Counted from the first letter of the stretch, positions 8,899 through 18,123 are shown. The stretch: 64,000 nucleotides of DNA from JAJEFO01 sp965214325 (GCA_965214325.1 CBDCBG010000005.1:124001-188000); one strand, 5' to 3'. Numbers and translations are program-made. Notes: generated by a model from the letters alone, not told the origin.

Positions 8899-10914
8899 AT
8901 GCTGGACGCCTTTTTTCAGGGGCTGGGGATGGTGTTCGAACCGAATGCCTTCGTCGCGTTGCTCATTGGCGTGGCCTGCGGGCTGGTCATCGGCATCATT
9001 CCGGGGCTGGGGGGCGGCATCGGCATTGTCCTGCTGCTTCCTTTCACCTTCGGCATGGAAGGTGCCGCTGCTTTCGCGTTGCTGCTAGGCATGTATGCGG
9101 TGACCATGACGGGTGACACCGTAACGTCCGTGATGCTGGGCATACCGGGAACCTCTGCAAGCCAGGCGACGATCCTCGATGGCTATCCATTGGCCAAGAA
9201 GGGCCAGGCGCAAAGGGCGCTCGGCGCCGCGTTTTCATGCTCGGCTTTCGGCGGACTGTTCGGGGCGCTGATCCTGGCGGGATCATTGCCGCTCCTGAAG
9301 CCGTTGCTTCGTTCGTTCACCAATGCCGAGCTGTTCATGCTGGGCCTCCTTGGCATCAGCATGGTTGGTGCGTTGAGCGGCAAATCGGTTTTCAAGGGCC
9401 TGGCAGCCGGTGCATTGGGCATTCTGATCGCGACGATCGGGTATTCGCAGAATGACGCGGTTCCACGGTACTTCTTCGGCTCGGACTATCTGCTGGACGG
9501 AGCGCCACTCCTGCCCATTGTGCTTGGTCTTTTCGCGCTTCCCGAGATGGTCGACCTGGCGGTCCGCAACATTTCAATCGCCCGCGACGGCATGGTCAAG
9601 GACACGGGCGGGCGGGCGCTCATGTGGCAAGGCGTGCGCGACGCGGTCCGGAACTGGTGGCTGGTCATCCGAAGCGCGGTGATCGGCACCTACGTCGGGA
9701 TCGTGCCCGGGCTTGGAGGATCGGTAACGGACTGGATTGCCTATGGTCACGCAGTGCAGTCAACCAGGAAGGATCCGAAATTCGGGGAAGGGGACATAAG
9801 GGGAGTCATCGCCCCGGAGACCGCCAACAACGCGATGCGCGGCGGCGGCCTGATCCCCACCATCGTCTTCGGCATTCCGGGAACAACGGGTTACGCCATC
9901 CTGCTGGGAGGGATGCTGATCCATGGCCTCCGTCCCGGGCCGGCCATGCTGACAACGGAACTGCCGCTTTCGTTCAGCATGGTCTGGATGATCATAATCG
10001 CGAACTTCATTGCTGCAGCCGTCATGATGATCGTGTCGAACAGGGTCGCGCATCTCGCATTCGTTCCGGGTCACTTCATCGTTCCGGGCGTCATCCTGTT
10101 CGTGATGATGGGCGCCTGGATGGATACCTCGACCTATGGTGACTGGGTGACCCTGATCATCGCGGGAACGATCGGTTACCTGATGAAACGCGGAGGATGG
10201 CCCCGACCGCCGGTCGTCCTCGCTTTCATCCTGGGCGCCATCATGGAAAACTCCTTCCTGATCTCGATGAACATTCATCAAGGGTTCGGTTGGGTCACCC
10301 GACCTATAGTTCTTGCGATCCTTGCGGTCGTGGCCATCACGATCGTCGCGTCCATGAAGCGCAACACGTCGTCAGCCAACAGGATCCAGAAGGAGGAAGC
10401 GCAAGGCTCGCTTGACGAGATACCGTTGGTTTCGACGGCGCTGGGCGTGCTTTTCCTCGTGATCTTTGCATTTGCGGCGGTCTGGGCGGTGCAGTGGAGC
10501 GTCAGCGTGCGCCTCTTCCCGTTCTGGGCATCGATCATCGGCGCTGTCCTTTCGGGCGGCGCATTGGTGCAGGGGATCCTGCGCATGCGATCCGCCGGCG
10601 TGGTGCATCGTCTTGAAAGCGAACAGGCGGACGTGCTCCGCGGGATGGTCATGTTCCTTTCGGCGATCCTGGCAGTGATCCTGGGCACGCTCCTGATCGG
10701 CCAGAAGCTGGCACTGCCTCTGTTCATCCTGGTGTTCTGCCGCTTTTGGGCCGGCTTCGGCTGGCGGTTCTCACTCGCTTACGCGGCGGCCGGCTGGGCG
10801 ATCCTGGTCCTGTTCTACGAAAGCGTGCTGACCATCTTCTGGCAGCCTTCCCTGCTTGGCGATGTCGCGCGGGACGTCTTCGGCGGTCAGGCGCCGCTCT
10901 GGCCGCTTTTCTGA
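8899..10914 (+). CDS. tctA: Tripartite tricarboxylate transporter, fused TctA-TctB membrane subunits
   Basis: Secondary transporter for carboxylates, driven by ion gradient and dependent on a periplasmic TctC-type binding protein. 671 residues: the first ~490 are the large permease TctA with the signature repeats GIIPGLGGGIGIV and GIVPGLGGSVTDW and many hydrophobic segments. The last ~160 form a further group of about four membrane segments consistent with TctB, normally a separate gene. ATG 8899 is preferred over the in-frame TTG at 8887 because GGAGG lies 7 bases before it. The cognate binding protein is encoded just downstream, past the opposing LysR gene. Confidence 0.88.
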   Translation: MLDAFFQGLGMVFEPNAFVALLIGVACGLVIGIIPGLGGGIGIVLLLPFTFGMEGAAAFALLLGMYAVTMTGDTVTSVMLGIPGTSASQATILDGYPLAKKGQAQRALGAAFSCSAFGGLFGALILAGSLPLLKPLLRSFTNAELFMLGLLGISMVGALSGKSVFKGLAAGALGILIATIGYSQNDAVPRYFFGSDYLLDGAPLLPIVLGLFALPEMVDLAVRNISIARDGMVKDTGGRALMWQGVRDAVRNWWLVIRSAVIGTYVGIVPGLGGSVTDWIAYGHAVQSTRKDPKFGEGDIRGVIAPETANNAMRGGGLIPTIVFGIPGTTGYAILLGGMLIHGLRPGPAMLTTELPLSFSMVWMIIIANFIAAAVMMIVSNRVAHLAFVPGHFIVPGVILFVMMGAWMDTSTYGDWVTLIIAGTIGYLMKRGGWPRPPVVLAFILGAIMENSFLISMNIHQGFGWVTRPIVLAILAVVAITIVASMKRNTSSANRIQKEEAQGSLDEIPLVSTALGVLFLVIFAFAAVWAVQWSVSVRLFPFWASIIGAVLSGGALVQGILRMRSAGVVHRLESEQADVLRGMVMFLSAILAVILGTLLIGQKLALPLFILVFCRFWAGFGWRFSLAYAAAGWAILVLFYESVLTIFWQPSLLGDVARDVFGGQAPLWPLF

Positions 10915-11799
10915 GCCGCGGCCAAAAGCCTCCCTCAGGCAGGTTCGGAAGACCCTGGCGCCGAGACTGAGCGATCCCTGCCTCGGCGTCAGGATCCCTT
11001 TCGAGAGCGTCAGCCCAAACTCGGTCGAAAGCATCTCGAGCCCGTCGGCTTCCCTGTCAACCATGAACTTGGGCAGAAGGGCGACGAGGTCGGTTTCCCG
11101 GACAATGCCACGCAGGCTCGACGCCGAGTGGCATCGAACCTGGATCGCCGGGTCCGGTGCGCCAAACCTCTTGCACAATCCTCGCAACCGTTCTTCGCCC
11201 GAGGCGCTGGATGCAATCGCCCAGCGCAGCGACCTGAACCCTTCAGGCGTGTCCAGCCTGCCCGCGAGCGGATGTCGCTTTCGACCGGCAACGACAATCC
11301 GGTCTTTCAGCAGCTCTTCGTACTCCACGTCATCGGACGGAAGCGGTTCGACCCCGAACTGGGCCAGCGCGATGTCGACGCGACCCAGCAGAAGGGACTC
11401 GATGACCTGAAACCGGGGCTCGTAGAGCGCGTCGATGCGGATCATCGGGTGGCGTCTCGAAAAGTCGGCAATGATGCTCGGGAGCCGTTCTTCGAGCCAG
11501 GTCGCACCGGCACCGATTCGCACATGGGTGCGACCGTCCCCGGAAAGCGTCTGAAAGGACTCGATCATGCGGCGGTGCGCCGCAAGAATCTGCCGAGCTT
11601 CGGCGTAGAGCACCTTGCCATGGTGAGAGAGGGCGACGCCGCGCGGCAAACGGTCGAACAGCGAGGCGTGAAGCTCGCCTTCCAGGCGCTTGACCGTTCG
11701 GCTCACAACCGGTTGCGTCGTGCCCAGCCGATCGGCAGCGCCGCTGATCGACATTTCGTCCGCCACCGCAACGAAGGTCCGCAATTGATCGATGTTCAT
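10771..11799 (-). CDS. LysR-family transcriptional regulator
   Basis: Probably controls the Tct cluster. The N-terminal winged HTH starts MNIDQLRTFVAVADEMSISG and includes RLGTTQPVVSRTVKRLEGEL, followed by a co-inducer domain with the LPSIIADFSRRHP region. An upstream in-frame ATG (11820) gives seven extra residues, but MNIDQL is the usual family start. It is divergent from tctC, with about 100 bp between, the classic LysR arrangement. The last ~48 codons overlap the 3' end of tctA on the opposite strand; a normal LysR would stop near residue 300, so the tail looks like read-through into antisense sequence after loss of the original stop. Confidence 0.87.
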   Translation of the reverse strand: MNIDQLRTFVAVADEMSISGAADRLGTTQPVVSRTVKRLEGELHASLFDRLPRGVALSHHGKVLYAEARQILAAHRRMIESFQTLSGDGRTHVRIGAGATWLEERLPSIIADFSRRHPMIRIDALYEPRFQVIESLLLGRVDIALAQFGVEPLPSDDVEYEELLKDRIVVAGRKRHPLAGRLDTPEGFRSLRWAIASSASGEERLRGLCKRFGAPDPAIQVRCHSASSLRGIVRETDLVALLPKFMVDREADGLEMLSTEFGLTLSKGILTPRQGSLSLGARVFRTCLREAFGRGSEKRPERRLTAEDVPRDIAKQGRLPEDGQHAFVEQDQDRPAGRRVSE

Positions 11800-11902
11800 G
11801 ATCCATGCCCTTTCGGTCATGCTTATCTTGACGGGGCATCATGGCTCAACCCTGCATGTCAGACCTAGGATTGAAACGGCAAGACAGGGGAGGAATTCGG
11901 CA

Positions 11903-12997
11903 ATGGCATTCACGGGAAAGGTCACGCGTCGGGCGGCCATGGCCTCGATGGCCGCGCTGTTCGCGCTTGCGCCGGGCATCGCGGCGGCGGAAGACTTCTA
12001 CGCGGGCAAGACCGTCACGATCATCGTTGGCGCTTCGGCGGGCAGTGGCGGCGACGTCGGCGCCCGTACATTCATGAACGGTCTTGCGAAGCACATCCCC
12101 GGCGAACCGAACATCATCGTCCGGAACATGGAGGGCGCCGGGGGTGCCGTCGCGCTGAATTTCGCATACGAGAAGGCCGATCCGGACGGACTGACATTCT
12201 ACTACGGGAATTGGGACCCCATGGCTGTCCTGGCCGGTGGCGAGGGCATCCGTTTCGTGCCCGAGGAGTTCGGGGCGATCGGATCGGCCGCCAATGAACG
12301 CGGAACGGTCTTGAGGACGGATGCAGGCGCGGGACTCGAGAAGCCCGCCGACATTGCAGGCGTCGAGGGACTGCGTGTTGGCGGCCGGTCGTCAAGCAAC
12401 ACGAACGACCTTATCGGCAATCTCGCGTTGAGGATCCTGGGCGTGGACTATCGCTACATTCCGGGATTCAAGTCCATGGGGAAAATGGCGCCGGGCATCC
12501 TGTCAGGGGAACTGCAGGCCGGCCACACCGCAACGGGCGGGTATTCGCGCTTCTTCACCGCGACCACCGCGGACAAGGAGACGATGATGCTCTACTATCA
12601 TCCGTTCTTTGACGAAGCGGGAGAGGTCGTCACGCCGGCCGAAACCCCTTTCCATGACGGCTTGCCAAGCCTGAAGGACCTTTTTGTCGAGATTCACGGC
12701 TCGGAGCCTTCCGGCATTCGGTGGGAGACATACAAGTGGCTTCGCACGAACGTGCACGCAACGTCCCCTGCAATGGTCGCGCCTCCAGGAACGCCTGAAA
12801 ACCTCCTTGAAGTGTTGCGTGAGGCCTATCAGGCAACCTGGTCCGATCCCGCGTTCCGCGAGGGCTGGCTCGCGCAGTTCGGCGAGTTTCCGCACGTCAA
12901 TCCAACCGGCGCGACAGTCGATGCGTTCAAGGACTACCGGAGCATCACGCCTGACATGCTGAAGGTTGTCAAGGAAATGGTGGCGCTGGGCCCTTGA
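11903..12997 (+). CDS. tctC: TctC/Bug-family periplasmic substrate-binding protein
   Basis: Periplasmic receptor for the Tct transporter. ATG 11903 is preceded by GGGGAGGA. The N-terminus (TRRAAMASMAALFALAPG) is a signal peptide with a twin-arginine-like start, cleaved near AAA-EDFYAG. The mature part has Bug-family motifs FYAGKTVTIIVG and NIIVRNMEGAGGAVALN. Length of 364 is normal. It is divergent from the LysR regulator and separated from tctA only by that gene. A sulfatase follows 54 bp downstream. Confidence 0.88.
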   Translation: MAFTGKVTRRAAMASMAALFALAPGIAAAEDFYAGKTVTIIVGASAGSGGDVGARTFMNGLAKHIPGEPNIIVRNMEGAGGAVALNFAYEKADPDGLTFYYGNWDPMAVLAGGEGIRFVPEEFGAIGSAANERGTVLRTDAGAGLEKPADIAGVEGLRVGGRSSSNTNDLIGNLALRILGVDYRYIPGFKSMGKMAPGILSGELQAGHTATGGYSRFFTATTADKETMMLYYHPFFDEAGEVVTPAETPFHDGLPSLKDLFVEIHGSEPSGIRWETYKWLRTNVHATSPAMVAPPGTPENLLEVLREAYQATWSDPAFREGWLAQFGEFPHVNPTGATVDAFKDYRSITPDMLKVVKEMVALGP

Positions 12998-13051
12998 CCT
13001 TTCCGCCGCGAGGGGCGTGAAACCGCCCTTCGCCACGCTCCCGGGATCGCC

Positions 13052-14590
13052 GTGCAGCCGAACATCCTTTTCATCACTGCGGATCAGCAACGCCGGGACT
13101 GCTATGGATTTCGCGGGCGCGGTGTCCGCACGCCCCATCTCGACGCTCTTGCGCAGCGTGGCGCCGATTTCAGGAACTGCATAACGCCGTCACCGGTCTG
13201 CCAGCCAGCGCGCGCTGCCATCCTGACCGGAATGCTGCCGTTCTCGAACGGCGCAGCGGATAACGGGATCGACCTTGATCCCGCCCTCGCGGACGCGGGC
13301 TTTGCCGGACACCTTGGGCGCGCGGGTTACCGGACAGGCCTGATCGGCAAGGCGCACTTTTCGACCAAGGCGACGTTCAGGCCGACGGGGCGTGCGGAAT
13401 GCGCGACGTCCTCGGCCGGCTTCGCGGAGGACTGGACCGGACCCTACATGGGCTTCGACCATGTTGAACTGGCGCTTTTCGGAAAATGGTTTCCTGAGCG
13501 CCCGCCGCTCCGTCCTCCGAACGGGCAGCACTACGAAAGATGGTTTTTTGAAACCGTTGGCGGTGAAGGAGGGTACGAGGCGTGGGCGCAGGAGACGCGC
13601 CCGTCGACAGGCGCCCACCAGACATGGAATTCCGCGCTTCCGGTTGCATGGCATCCAACGAGCTGGATCGGCGACCGTTCGGTGGAATTCCTGAGAGACC
13701 GGGATCGCGGCAGGCCATTCATGCTTTGGACGTCGTTTGGCGATCCGCATCACCCTTTCGATTGCCCGGAACCCTGGGCGTCGCTGCACGACCCAACGGA
13801 AGTCGACTTGCCCAGGAACGGAGAGCTCGACCTCGACCGTCGGCCCTGGTGGCACAGGGCCGTGCTCGAAGGCGAGCCGAAACTCGACGACCCCGTCCTG
13901 AGGCGTTTTCGGAAGTCTGGCGCTCGTGTGCTCAGCCAGAGCGAAGAGCAGCTTCGCGACATGACGGCGAACTATTTCGGGATGATCTCGCTGATCGACC
14001 ATAATGTCGGCCGCCTTCTGGCATGCCTGGCGGAAACAGGCGATCTCGAGAACACCTGCGTGTTCTTCACGTCCGATCACGGCGACTTCCTGGGCGACCA
14101 TGGCCTCTTTCTGAAGGGGCCAATGTTTTACGAAAGCCTGGTCAACGTTGGCTTGATCGCTGCGGGGCCTGGAATCGGTGCCGGCACAACAATTGATGCG
14201 GTCATTTCCACGCTCGATTTGGCATCCACGTTCGCCGACATCGCAGAGGCTCCCCCTCCCGAGGCATGGGAAGGTCAGTCGCTGATGCCCCTGTTCCCGG
14301 GAACGTCATCAGGTCGCCGCAAACATGCGTTTTGTGAATGGCGGGTCGGTGAATCTCGATGCGGTGTACCGCTTCGGCTGACATGCGTTCATGACGGGCG
14401 TTTCAAGCTCACGTACGAGGCGATGTCTGACACGGGCGAGCTCTATGATCTTGTTTCCGATCCCAACGAAATGAGCGACTTGTGGAACTCCGGGGCGGCG
14501 GCCGAGGCGCAAGCCCGGTTGATGAAGCTGATTCGCGAAAGGGACGCCGTTGCACACGACGAATTCGCTGATCCTGTGGGCATGACCTGA
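13052..14590 (+). CDS. Sulfatase, Cys-type (second copy, different subgroup)
   Basis: A 512-residue sulfatase with N-terminal metal motif ITADQQRRDCYG, signature CQPARAAILTG (Cys50 as formylglycine precursor) and C-terminal metal motif FFTSDHGDFLGDHG. It starts with GTG at 13052; a clear ribosome binding site is lacking. No signal peptide. It shares little beyond motifs with the first sulfatase, so the two probably act on different esters in one pathway. It follows tctC on the same strand and is likely co-transcribed. No terminator was seen after it, and cassette-type repeats begin about 160 bp downstream. Confidence 0.87.
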   Translation: MQPNILFITADQQRRDCYGFRGRGVRTPHLDALAQRGADFRNCITPSPVCQPARAAILTGMLPFSNGAADNGIDLDPALADAGFAGHLGRAGYRTGLIGKAHFSTKATFRPTGRAECATSSAGFAEDWTGPYMGFDHVELALFGKWFPERPPLRPPNGQHYERWFFETVGGEGGYEAWAQETRPSTGAHQTWNSALPVAWHPTSWIGDRSVEFLRDRDRGRPFMLWTSFGDPHHPFDCPEPWASLHDPTEVDLPRNGELDLDRRPWWHRAVLEGEPKLDDPVLRRFRKSGARVLSQSEEQLRDMTANYFGMISLIDHNVGRLLACLAETGDLENTCVFFTSDHGDFLGDHGLFLKGPMFYESLVNVGLIAAGPGIGAGTTIDAVISTLDLASTFADIAEAPPPEAWEGQSLMPLFPGTSSGRRKHAFCEWRVGESRCGVPLRLTCVHDGRFKLTYEAMSDTGELYDLVSDPNEMSDLWNSGAAAEAQARLMKLIRERDAVAHDEFADPVGMT

Positions 14591-14753
14591 CAGTTGTGCC
14601 GTCCGAAAACGCGCTGGAACGCAAAAGGGCTCCTTGTCTCGCAGACCTTGTCTTTTGACTTGCCTGGGCAAGGGACAAAGGCCGCCTGGCTTCTGTTGCA
14701 GCAGTGCCAGCACGGGCGGAGTCAGCCGGATTCTCCCGAAATTGCGGCATCGG
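14591..14753. other. Short intergenic stretch, boundary to the cassette region
   Basis: No gene. This marks the change from the orderly catabolic cluster to the porin-lipoprotein region. Confidence 0.4.
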
Positions 14754-14933
14754 TCACGGCGGCCGCCTGGCCTGTGGGGCGTGCTGATTGACGGCCCGAC
14801 GCGCTGATGCGCCCGACGAATATCCGTGCCTGGTTGCAACGTCTTCCCAATTCAGGCCAGACGCTCGACTTTCGTAGGCTGCCCGTGCCCGGCGCGTCTC
14901 GATCTCCGCATCACGGTCAGACCGATCTTTCAT
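14754..14933 (-). CDS. Small HTH-type protein, family HTH2 (59 aa)
   Basis: A 59-residue ORF from ATG 14933 with GGGAGGA about 10 bases upstream. It contains DAEIETRRARAAYESRASG and WEDVATRHGYSSG, the pattern of a homeodomain-like helix-turn-helix ('G..W.dvA...GYss'). Related ORFs occur at 32811-33035 and 62771-62941, with a fused fragment at 22892, all with a similar upstream region and near the ends of lipoprotein genes. Too small to assign a function; it could be a DNA-binding protein tied to the repeats or the start of a lost larger gene. Confidence 0.5.
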   Translation of the reverse strand: MKDRSDRDAEIETRRARAAYESRASGLNWEDVATRHGYSSGASARRAVNQHAPQARRPP

Positions 14934-15030
14934 TCAAGGATTCCTCCCTTTCCAAGTTGCCAATGCAGCGTATGGCCTGCGGCAGAAACGGAATGAGGTT
15001 TGTGCGGCCTGCATCGCCCCCTATCAAGAG

Positions 15031-15094
15031 TTCCAGCCGAAGGGGACAATGCTTGAAGGAAGGGCCGCACTTCCCCTCAAAACTCCGGCTGGAA
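15031..15094. repeat. 64-bp element RepS with inverted TTCCAGCCG ends
   Basis: Begins TTCCAGCCG and ends CGGCTGGAA; the interior is GC-rich and conserved. Related copies at 32652-32713, 43629-43691, 55119-55181 and 63039-63102, always just outside a lipoprotein terminator. Confidence 0.75.
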
Positions 15095-15130
15095 TGAGAA
15101 ACCCCCGCCACGCGCAAGGCGCGGCGGGGG
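15093..15130 (-). terminator. Rho-independent terminator of lipoprotein lipA
   Basis: Stem CCCCCGCC..GGCGGGGG with a short loop (15102-15130), followed on the minus strand by TTTCTCATT. It lies 30 bp after the lipA stop. Confidence 0.8.
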
Positions 15131-15160
15131 CAGGTAAGTGTCCCTGTGGAGGAACCTTTA

Positions 15161-16462
15161 TTACTTCTCGGCTCCGAAGGCGCCGACCATGCGGCCATCA
15201 GCGCCGAAGTTGGAGTTGAACCCGCCGGTAACACCGCTTGGCTGGTGACCCTGGTTGTCAATGGCAGTGCCTTGGTCATACATTTGTGCCTGCCAACCGC
15301 CGCTAGGAGCACTCTTCACGCCGTCAATGGTCCAGACAGTGTTGTCTGTTCCCGGAGTATCCATGCCACCGGTGGCGTTCAGTTCCTGTGAGTTCAGCTT
15401 GACCGCCCAATTCCGCGACTCGTCACCGATCATGAAGTTGGTGACTTCGCCTTCAAGGGTTGAAGTGTCGCCGAAACTTGCGTTCAAGGTGGCATCGGCG
15501 GTAAAGGCATCACCAATGTTGTCATCACCCCTTGCAGCATTGAGTGCAGCTTTCCCGACCGCAATCCCGGTGTAGGTCGCCTTGCCAGTCACACTTCCAT
15601 CGAGGCCTGTCACTCCGTCGCCAGCCTGGACATGCGAGAACGCTCGTGCCTTGGCGACGCCGCCAGCGGCAGCCTCATCAAGCCACCATCCAAACGTGGC
15701 GTACTTGGCATCAGGCATGTCTTGCATTGCTCCGGGATCAGGATCGAAAAGCCAGGTCCCAGATCCGCCAAGCTCAATTCCTCCGCCCGCTGCAGCCCGC
15801 GAAGTACATGCGCCTTTGTCGGTACCGTCGCAACGGTATTCGCCAGCAGCGCCGTTGAAAGTTCCACGTGTCTTGAAAACACCGTCCGAGACTTCGTGTT
15901 CCGTCAGTTCATTGGATGAGAACGCCGCTGCCATGATGGCTGTCGCGGTAAGGCCGGCCGCTGCCACGTCGTCCGTCAATGGCACCTTTTTGCCCACGCC
16001 CTTGTTGTCGTACTGCAAGACGTGAATGATCTGATCCGAAGCATTCGTGTCCATGAACTCCTTGGTGTTGTAGCTCATGAACATGCCGGCAACGGCTTTC
16101 CCCGCTTCGGTCGGGCCATAACGGTTGTTGCCAACGGCGGCCGCTGTAGTGGCATGGCCACCAGTGCCATCCAAGTAACCGAACAGCTTCTTCGCCATCG
16201 CCGCCGCCGCCTTCGCGTCCGCCGCCGCCTTTGCATCGGCGTCCGCTTTTTCCTTGGCGTCCAGTTCGTCTTGGAGATCCTCAGCGGATTTGCACTCGCC
16301 GTTGGTGAAAACTCCGTTTTCGGCGTCGCACTGTTCCTCTGGGGTGAGCATGTCGTCCATGTCGTTTTCCATGCCTCCCCCGTCGCTGCTGCCTCCGCAC
16401 CCTGCCAACGCAAGCGCGCCTGCCAGCAAGGTCGCGGACAAGATTGTCGTTGAGATTTTCAT
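15161..16462 (-). CDS. TbpB-like surface lipoprotein lipA (433 aa)
   Basis: Predicted outer-membrane or surface lipoprotein. Signal MKISTTILSATLLAGALALA precedes the lipobox Cys (ALAGC). Then comes an acidic linker, a Lys/Ala-rich helix (residues ~65-95), a Cys pair (YRC....GAC), a FGWWLDE motif near the middle, and a C-terminal beta-rich part with ADATLNASFG, TNFMIGDESRNWAVKLN and the end RMVGAFGAEK. The C-terminal pattern resembles the beta-barrel of TbpB/Slam-dependent lipoproteins (recalled similarity). It is co-oriented with porin porA 67 bp upstream in the conserved pair order; its own GAGGTAAG ribosome site is present. Ligand unknown. Confidence 0.72.
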   Translation of the reverse strand: MKISTTILSATLLAGALALAGCGGSSDGGGMENDMDDMLTPEEQCDAENGVFTNGECKSAEDLQDELDAKEKADADAKAAADAKAAAAMAKKLFGYLDGTGGHATTAAAVGNNRYGPTEAGKAVAGMFMSYNTKEFMDTNASDQIIHVLQYDNKGVGKKVPLTDDVAAAGLTATAIMAAAFSSNELTEHEVSDGVFKTRGTFNGAAGEYRCDGTDKGACTSRAAAGGGIELGGSGTWLFDPDPGAMQDMPDAKYATFGWWLDEAAAGGVAKARAFSHVQAGDGVTGLDGSVTGKATYTGIAVGKAALNAARGDDNIGDAFTADATLNASFGDTSTLEGEVTNFMIGDESRNWAVKLNSQELNATGGMDTPGTDNTVWTIDGVKSAPSGGWQAQMYDQGTAIDNQGHQPSGVTGGFNSNFGADGRMVGAFGAEK

Positions 16463-16529
16463 TTCTTACCTCATTGTGTTTGTGGTTTGCGCCGCGATCC
16501 TGCGACGCGTTCTTGTGTTGGGGTTTGCG

Positions 16530-17396
16530 TCAGAACGACATGTTCAGACCGAGGGACCAGCTGTCCTGGTCGTTGCCGGAAGTGCCGAAACCCAACTGAG
16601 CCTTCAGCCCGCCACCCAGATCGTACTGGGCCGCAGCGCCGACGCCGTCCTTGTCCATGGCGTCATCCTCGTAGTCGTGCTTGCCGAAGTTGACGTTGAG
16701 TGCCACGGGGCCTGTCTCGTAGGTCATGCCAAGACCGGCGTAGCTCACGTCCATGCCGGAGTCGTTATCGTCGCTCGTCTTGGAGTAGTTCAGCACGCCT
16801 TTCAGGTCGCCGAACGAAGTCGTGGCGCTCATGCCGGCGATGCTGGCAGCGTCATTCGACTGGAATCCCACGCCGACCTTGACATTGGCCATGGAACCGT
16901 TGACGCCGAAACCCAGGGTGTCGCCTTCGCCGCTGTCGTCCTTGTCTTGCGAAATCGAGGCGGCAAAACCGACCTCTCCGAACGAGTTCTCGTAGCGAAG
17001 GACCTGACCGGCATCCAGGCCCTTGTTTCCGCCGTTGCTGTATCCGGCATGGGTCGTATGGTCGTCGGTGATCGAGCCGGCGCCTGCGGTTTCATCCAGC
17101 GCCCAGTCGAAGGCGCCGTCCGTGTCGCCCATGGCGACCTTGCCGAACGGCCCGTTTATGAAGACCTCGCCTGCCGTGCCGGTCTGACTGCCACCGGAAG
17201 CACCACCGGCTTCAGTGTCGGCATTGACCTGGTCGGCTCTCATTGAGCCGCCGAACTCCACACCGTTGTCGGACACGCCCGAGGCCGCGAACTTGATGCG
17301 GATGCGGCTGTTGAGCTTGGCATCCTCGCCGTTCATGCTCTGCACGCCCATGCGGGCATCACCGCCAACCGTTACTTCAGCGCCCGCCGATGGCAT
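16530..17396 (-). CDS. Porin porA, lacks signal peptide (cassette, mosaic of class 1 and 2)
   Basis: Trimeric-type Gram-negative porin (porin_4-like). The porin sequence begins immediately at MPSAGAEVTVGGDARMGV, after the point where a signal peptide should end. The first part is the class 2 type (EVTVGG), while the centre and end have class 1 motifs (TDGAFDWALDE, HAGYSNGG, SWSLGLNMSF), so it is chimeric. It ends in aromatic Phe as outer-membrane proteins do. An in-frame extension to 17501 encodes the common RepA sequence, not a signal peptide. Without an exported N-terminus it is probably silent and a sequence donor. Paired with lipA downstream. Confidence 0.75.
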   Translation of the reverse strand: MPSAGAEVTVGGDARMGVQSMNGEDAKLNSRIRIKFAASGVSDNGVEFGGSMRADQVNADTEAGGASGGSQTGTAGEVFINGPFGKVAMGDTDGAFDWALDETAGAGSITDDHTTHAGYSNGGNKGLDAGQVLRYENSFGEVGFAASISQDKDDSGEGDTLGFGVNGSMANVKVGVGFQSNDAASIAGMSATTSFGDLKGVLNYSKTSDDNDSGMDVSYAGLGMTYETGPVALNVNFGKHDYEDDAMDKDGVGAAAQYDLGGGLKAQLGFGTSGNDQDSWSLGLNMSF

Positions 17397-18045
17397 CCGC
17401 AAGTGCCTGACACTCAAAGGACAATCAGGCAATCCAGGACCATGCCCTTTGCTATGCCACTTTGTGCAATCGGCAAAACTCGACAAAAACAGCATGAACA
17501 CGCAAGGAAATGCCTGCGCGTGGCCGCTTCGTCGGCGAAATCGATGGTCACGCCTTCAGTCAGGTCGCCGTCAAGTGCGGCGCCAATGCAGATCCCGTGC
17601 GGTGAAGCATCGGCGCTTGTCGGCCTTGCGCCAGGCATCGGTGTCGGGCGTGGCGAGGACAGCCGAACCGTGCGGCGCATCCCGAATGACGGTGACGTGC
17701 GCCCCGGACACTTTGCCACGACCTGAAAGGAACCCAGGCTCCCGAGGGGCCGGGAGACCGGGAGGAGTTGATCCCGTTCAACGCAAATGCCGTGGCTTCG
17801 TTCGCCGCATCGAAGGCATCCGCAAGCGCATGCTCGCATTCGAGGATGAAGCGGTCGCCCGGATCCTCGCACCGCATGATCGTGAACGTTGTCGGCCCGC
17901 GTCCCTTGGCGGCACCGGCCTTTCTCGTGATCCGGTTGATGCGCGCATGCGTCAGGCTGTGCTTCAGGGCGATGCTGCTCAAGCTCTCGCCGGCAACCAC
18001 CGCCGCGACAATCTCAGCGTTGCACTTCGGACTGGAAGTGGGGCC
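17397..18045 (-). repeat. RepA repeat (copy A) with 17-bp core and HTH1 ORF
   Basis: About 650 bp preceding porA. Nearest the porin it has the conserved arm and the core TTTGCTATGCCACTTTG at 17448-17464. Further out, in the minus direction, it encodes the HTH1 sequence (AVVAGESLSSIALKHSLTHA, a helix-turn-helix pattern) and a Cys-rich second segment in another frame. Related copies precede porB, porD, porE (partial), porF and porI; short versions precede porG and porJ. Confidence 0.75.
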
Positions 18046-18061
18046 TCAAAACCCCGGCTGG

Positions 18062-18093
18062 AATCAGAAACCCCGGCCCATGACAGGCCGGGG
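18062..18093 (-). terminator. Terminator of lipB
   Basis: Stem CCCCGGCC(CATGACA)GGCCGGGG at 18071-18093 followed on the minus strand by TTTCTGATT. Confidence 0.8.
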
Positions 18094-18123
18094 TGATTGC
18101 ATCATAGCCTAGAGGAAAGGCTA

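Noticed and set aside
17448..17464. Core sequence as part of a tRNA gene end (usual integrase target)
   Set aside because: No cloverleaf or T-loop consensus around any of the nine copies.
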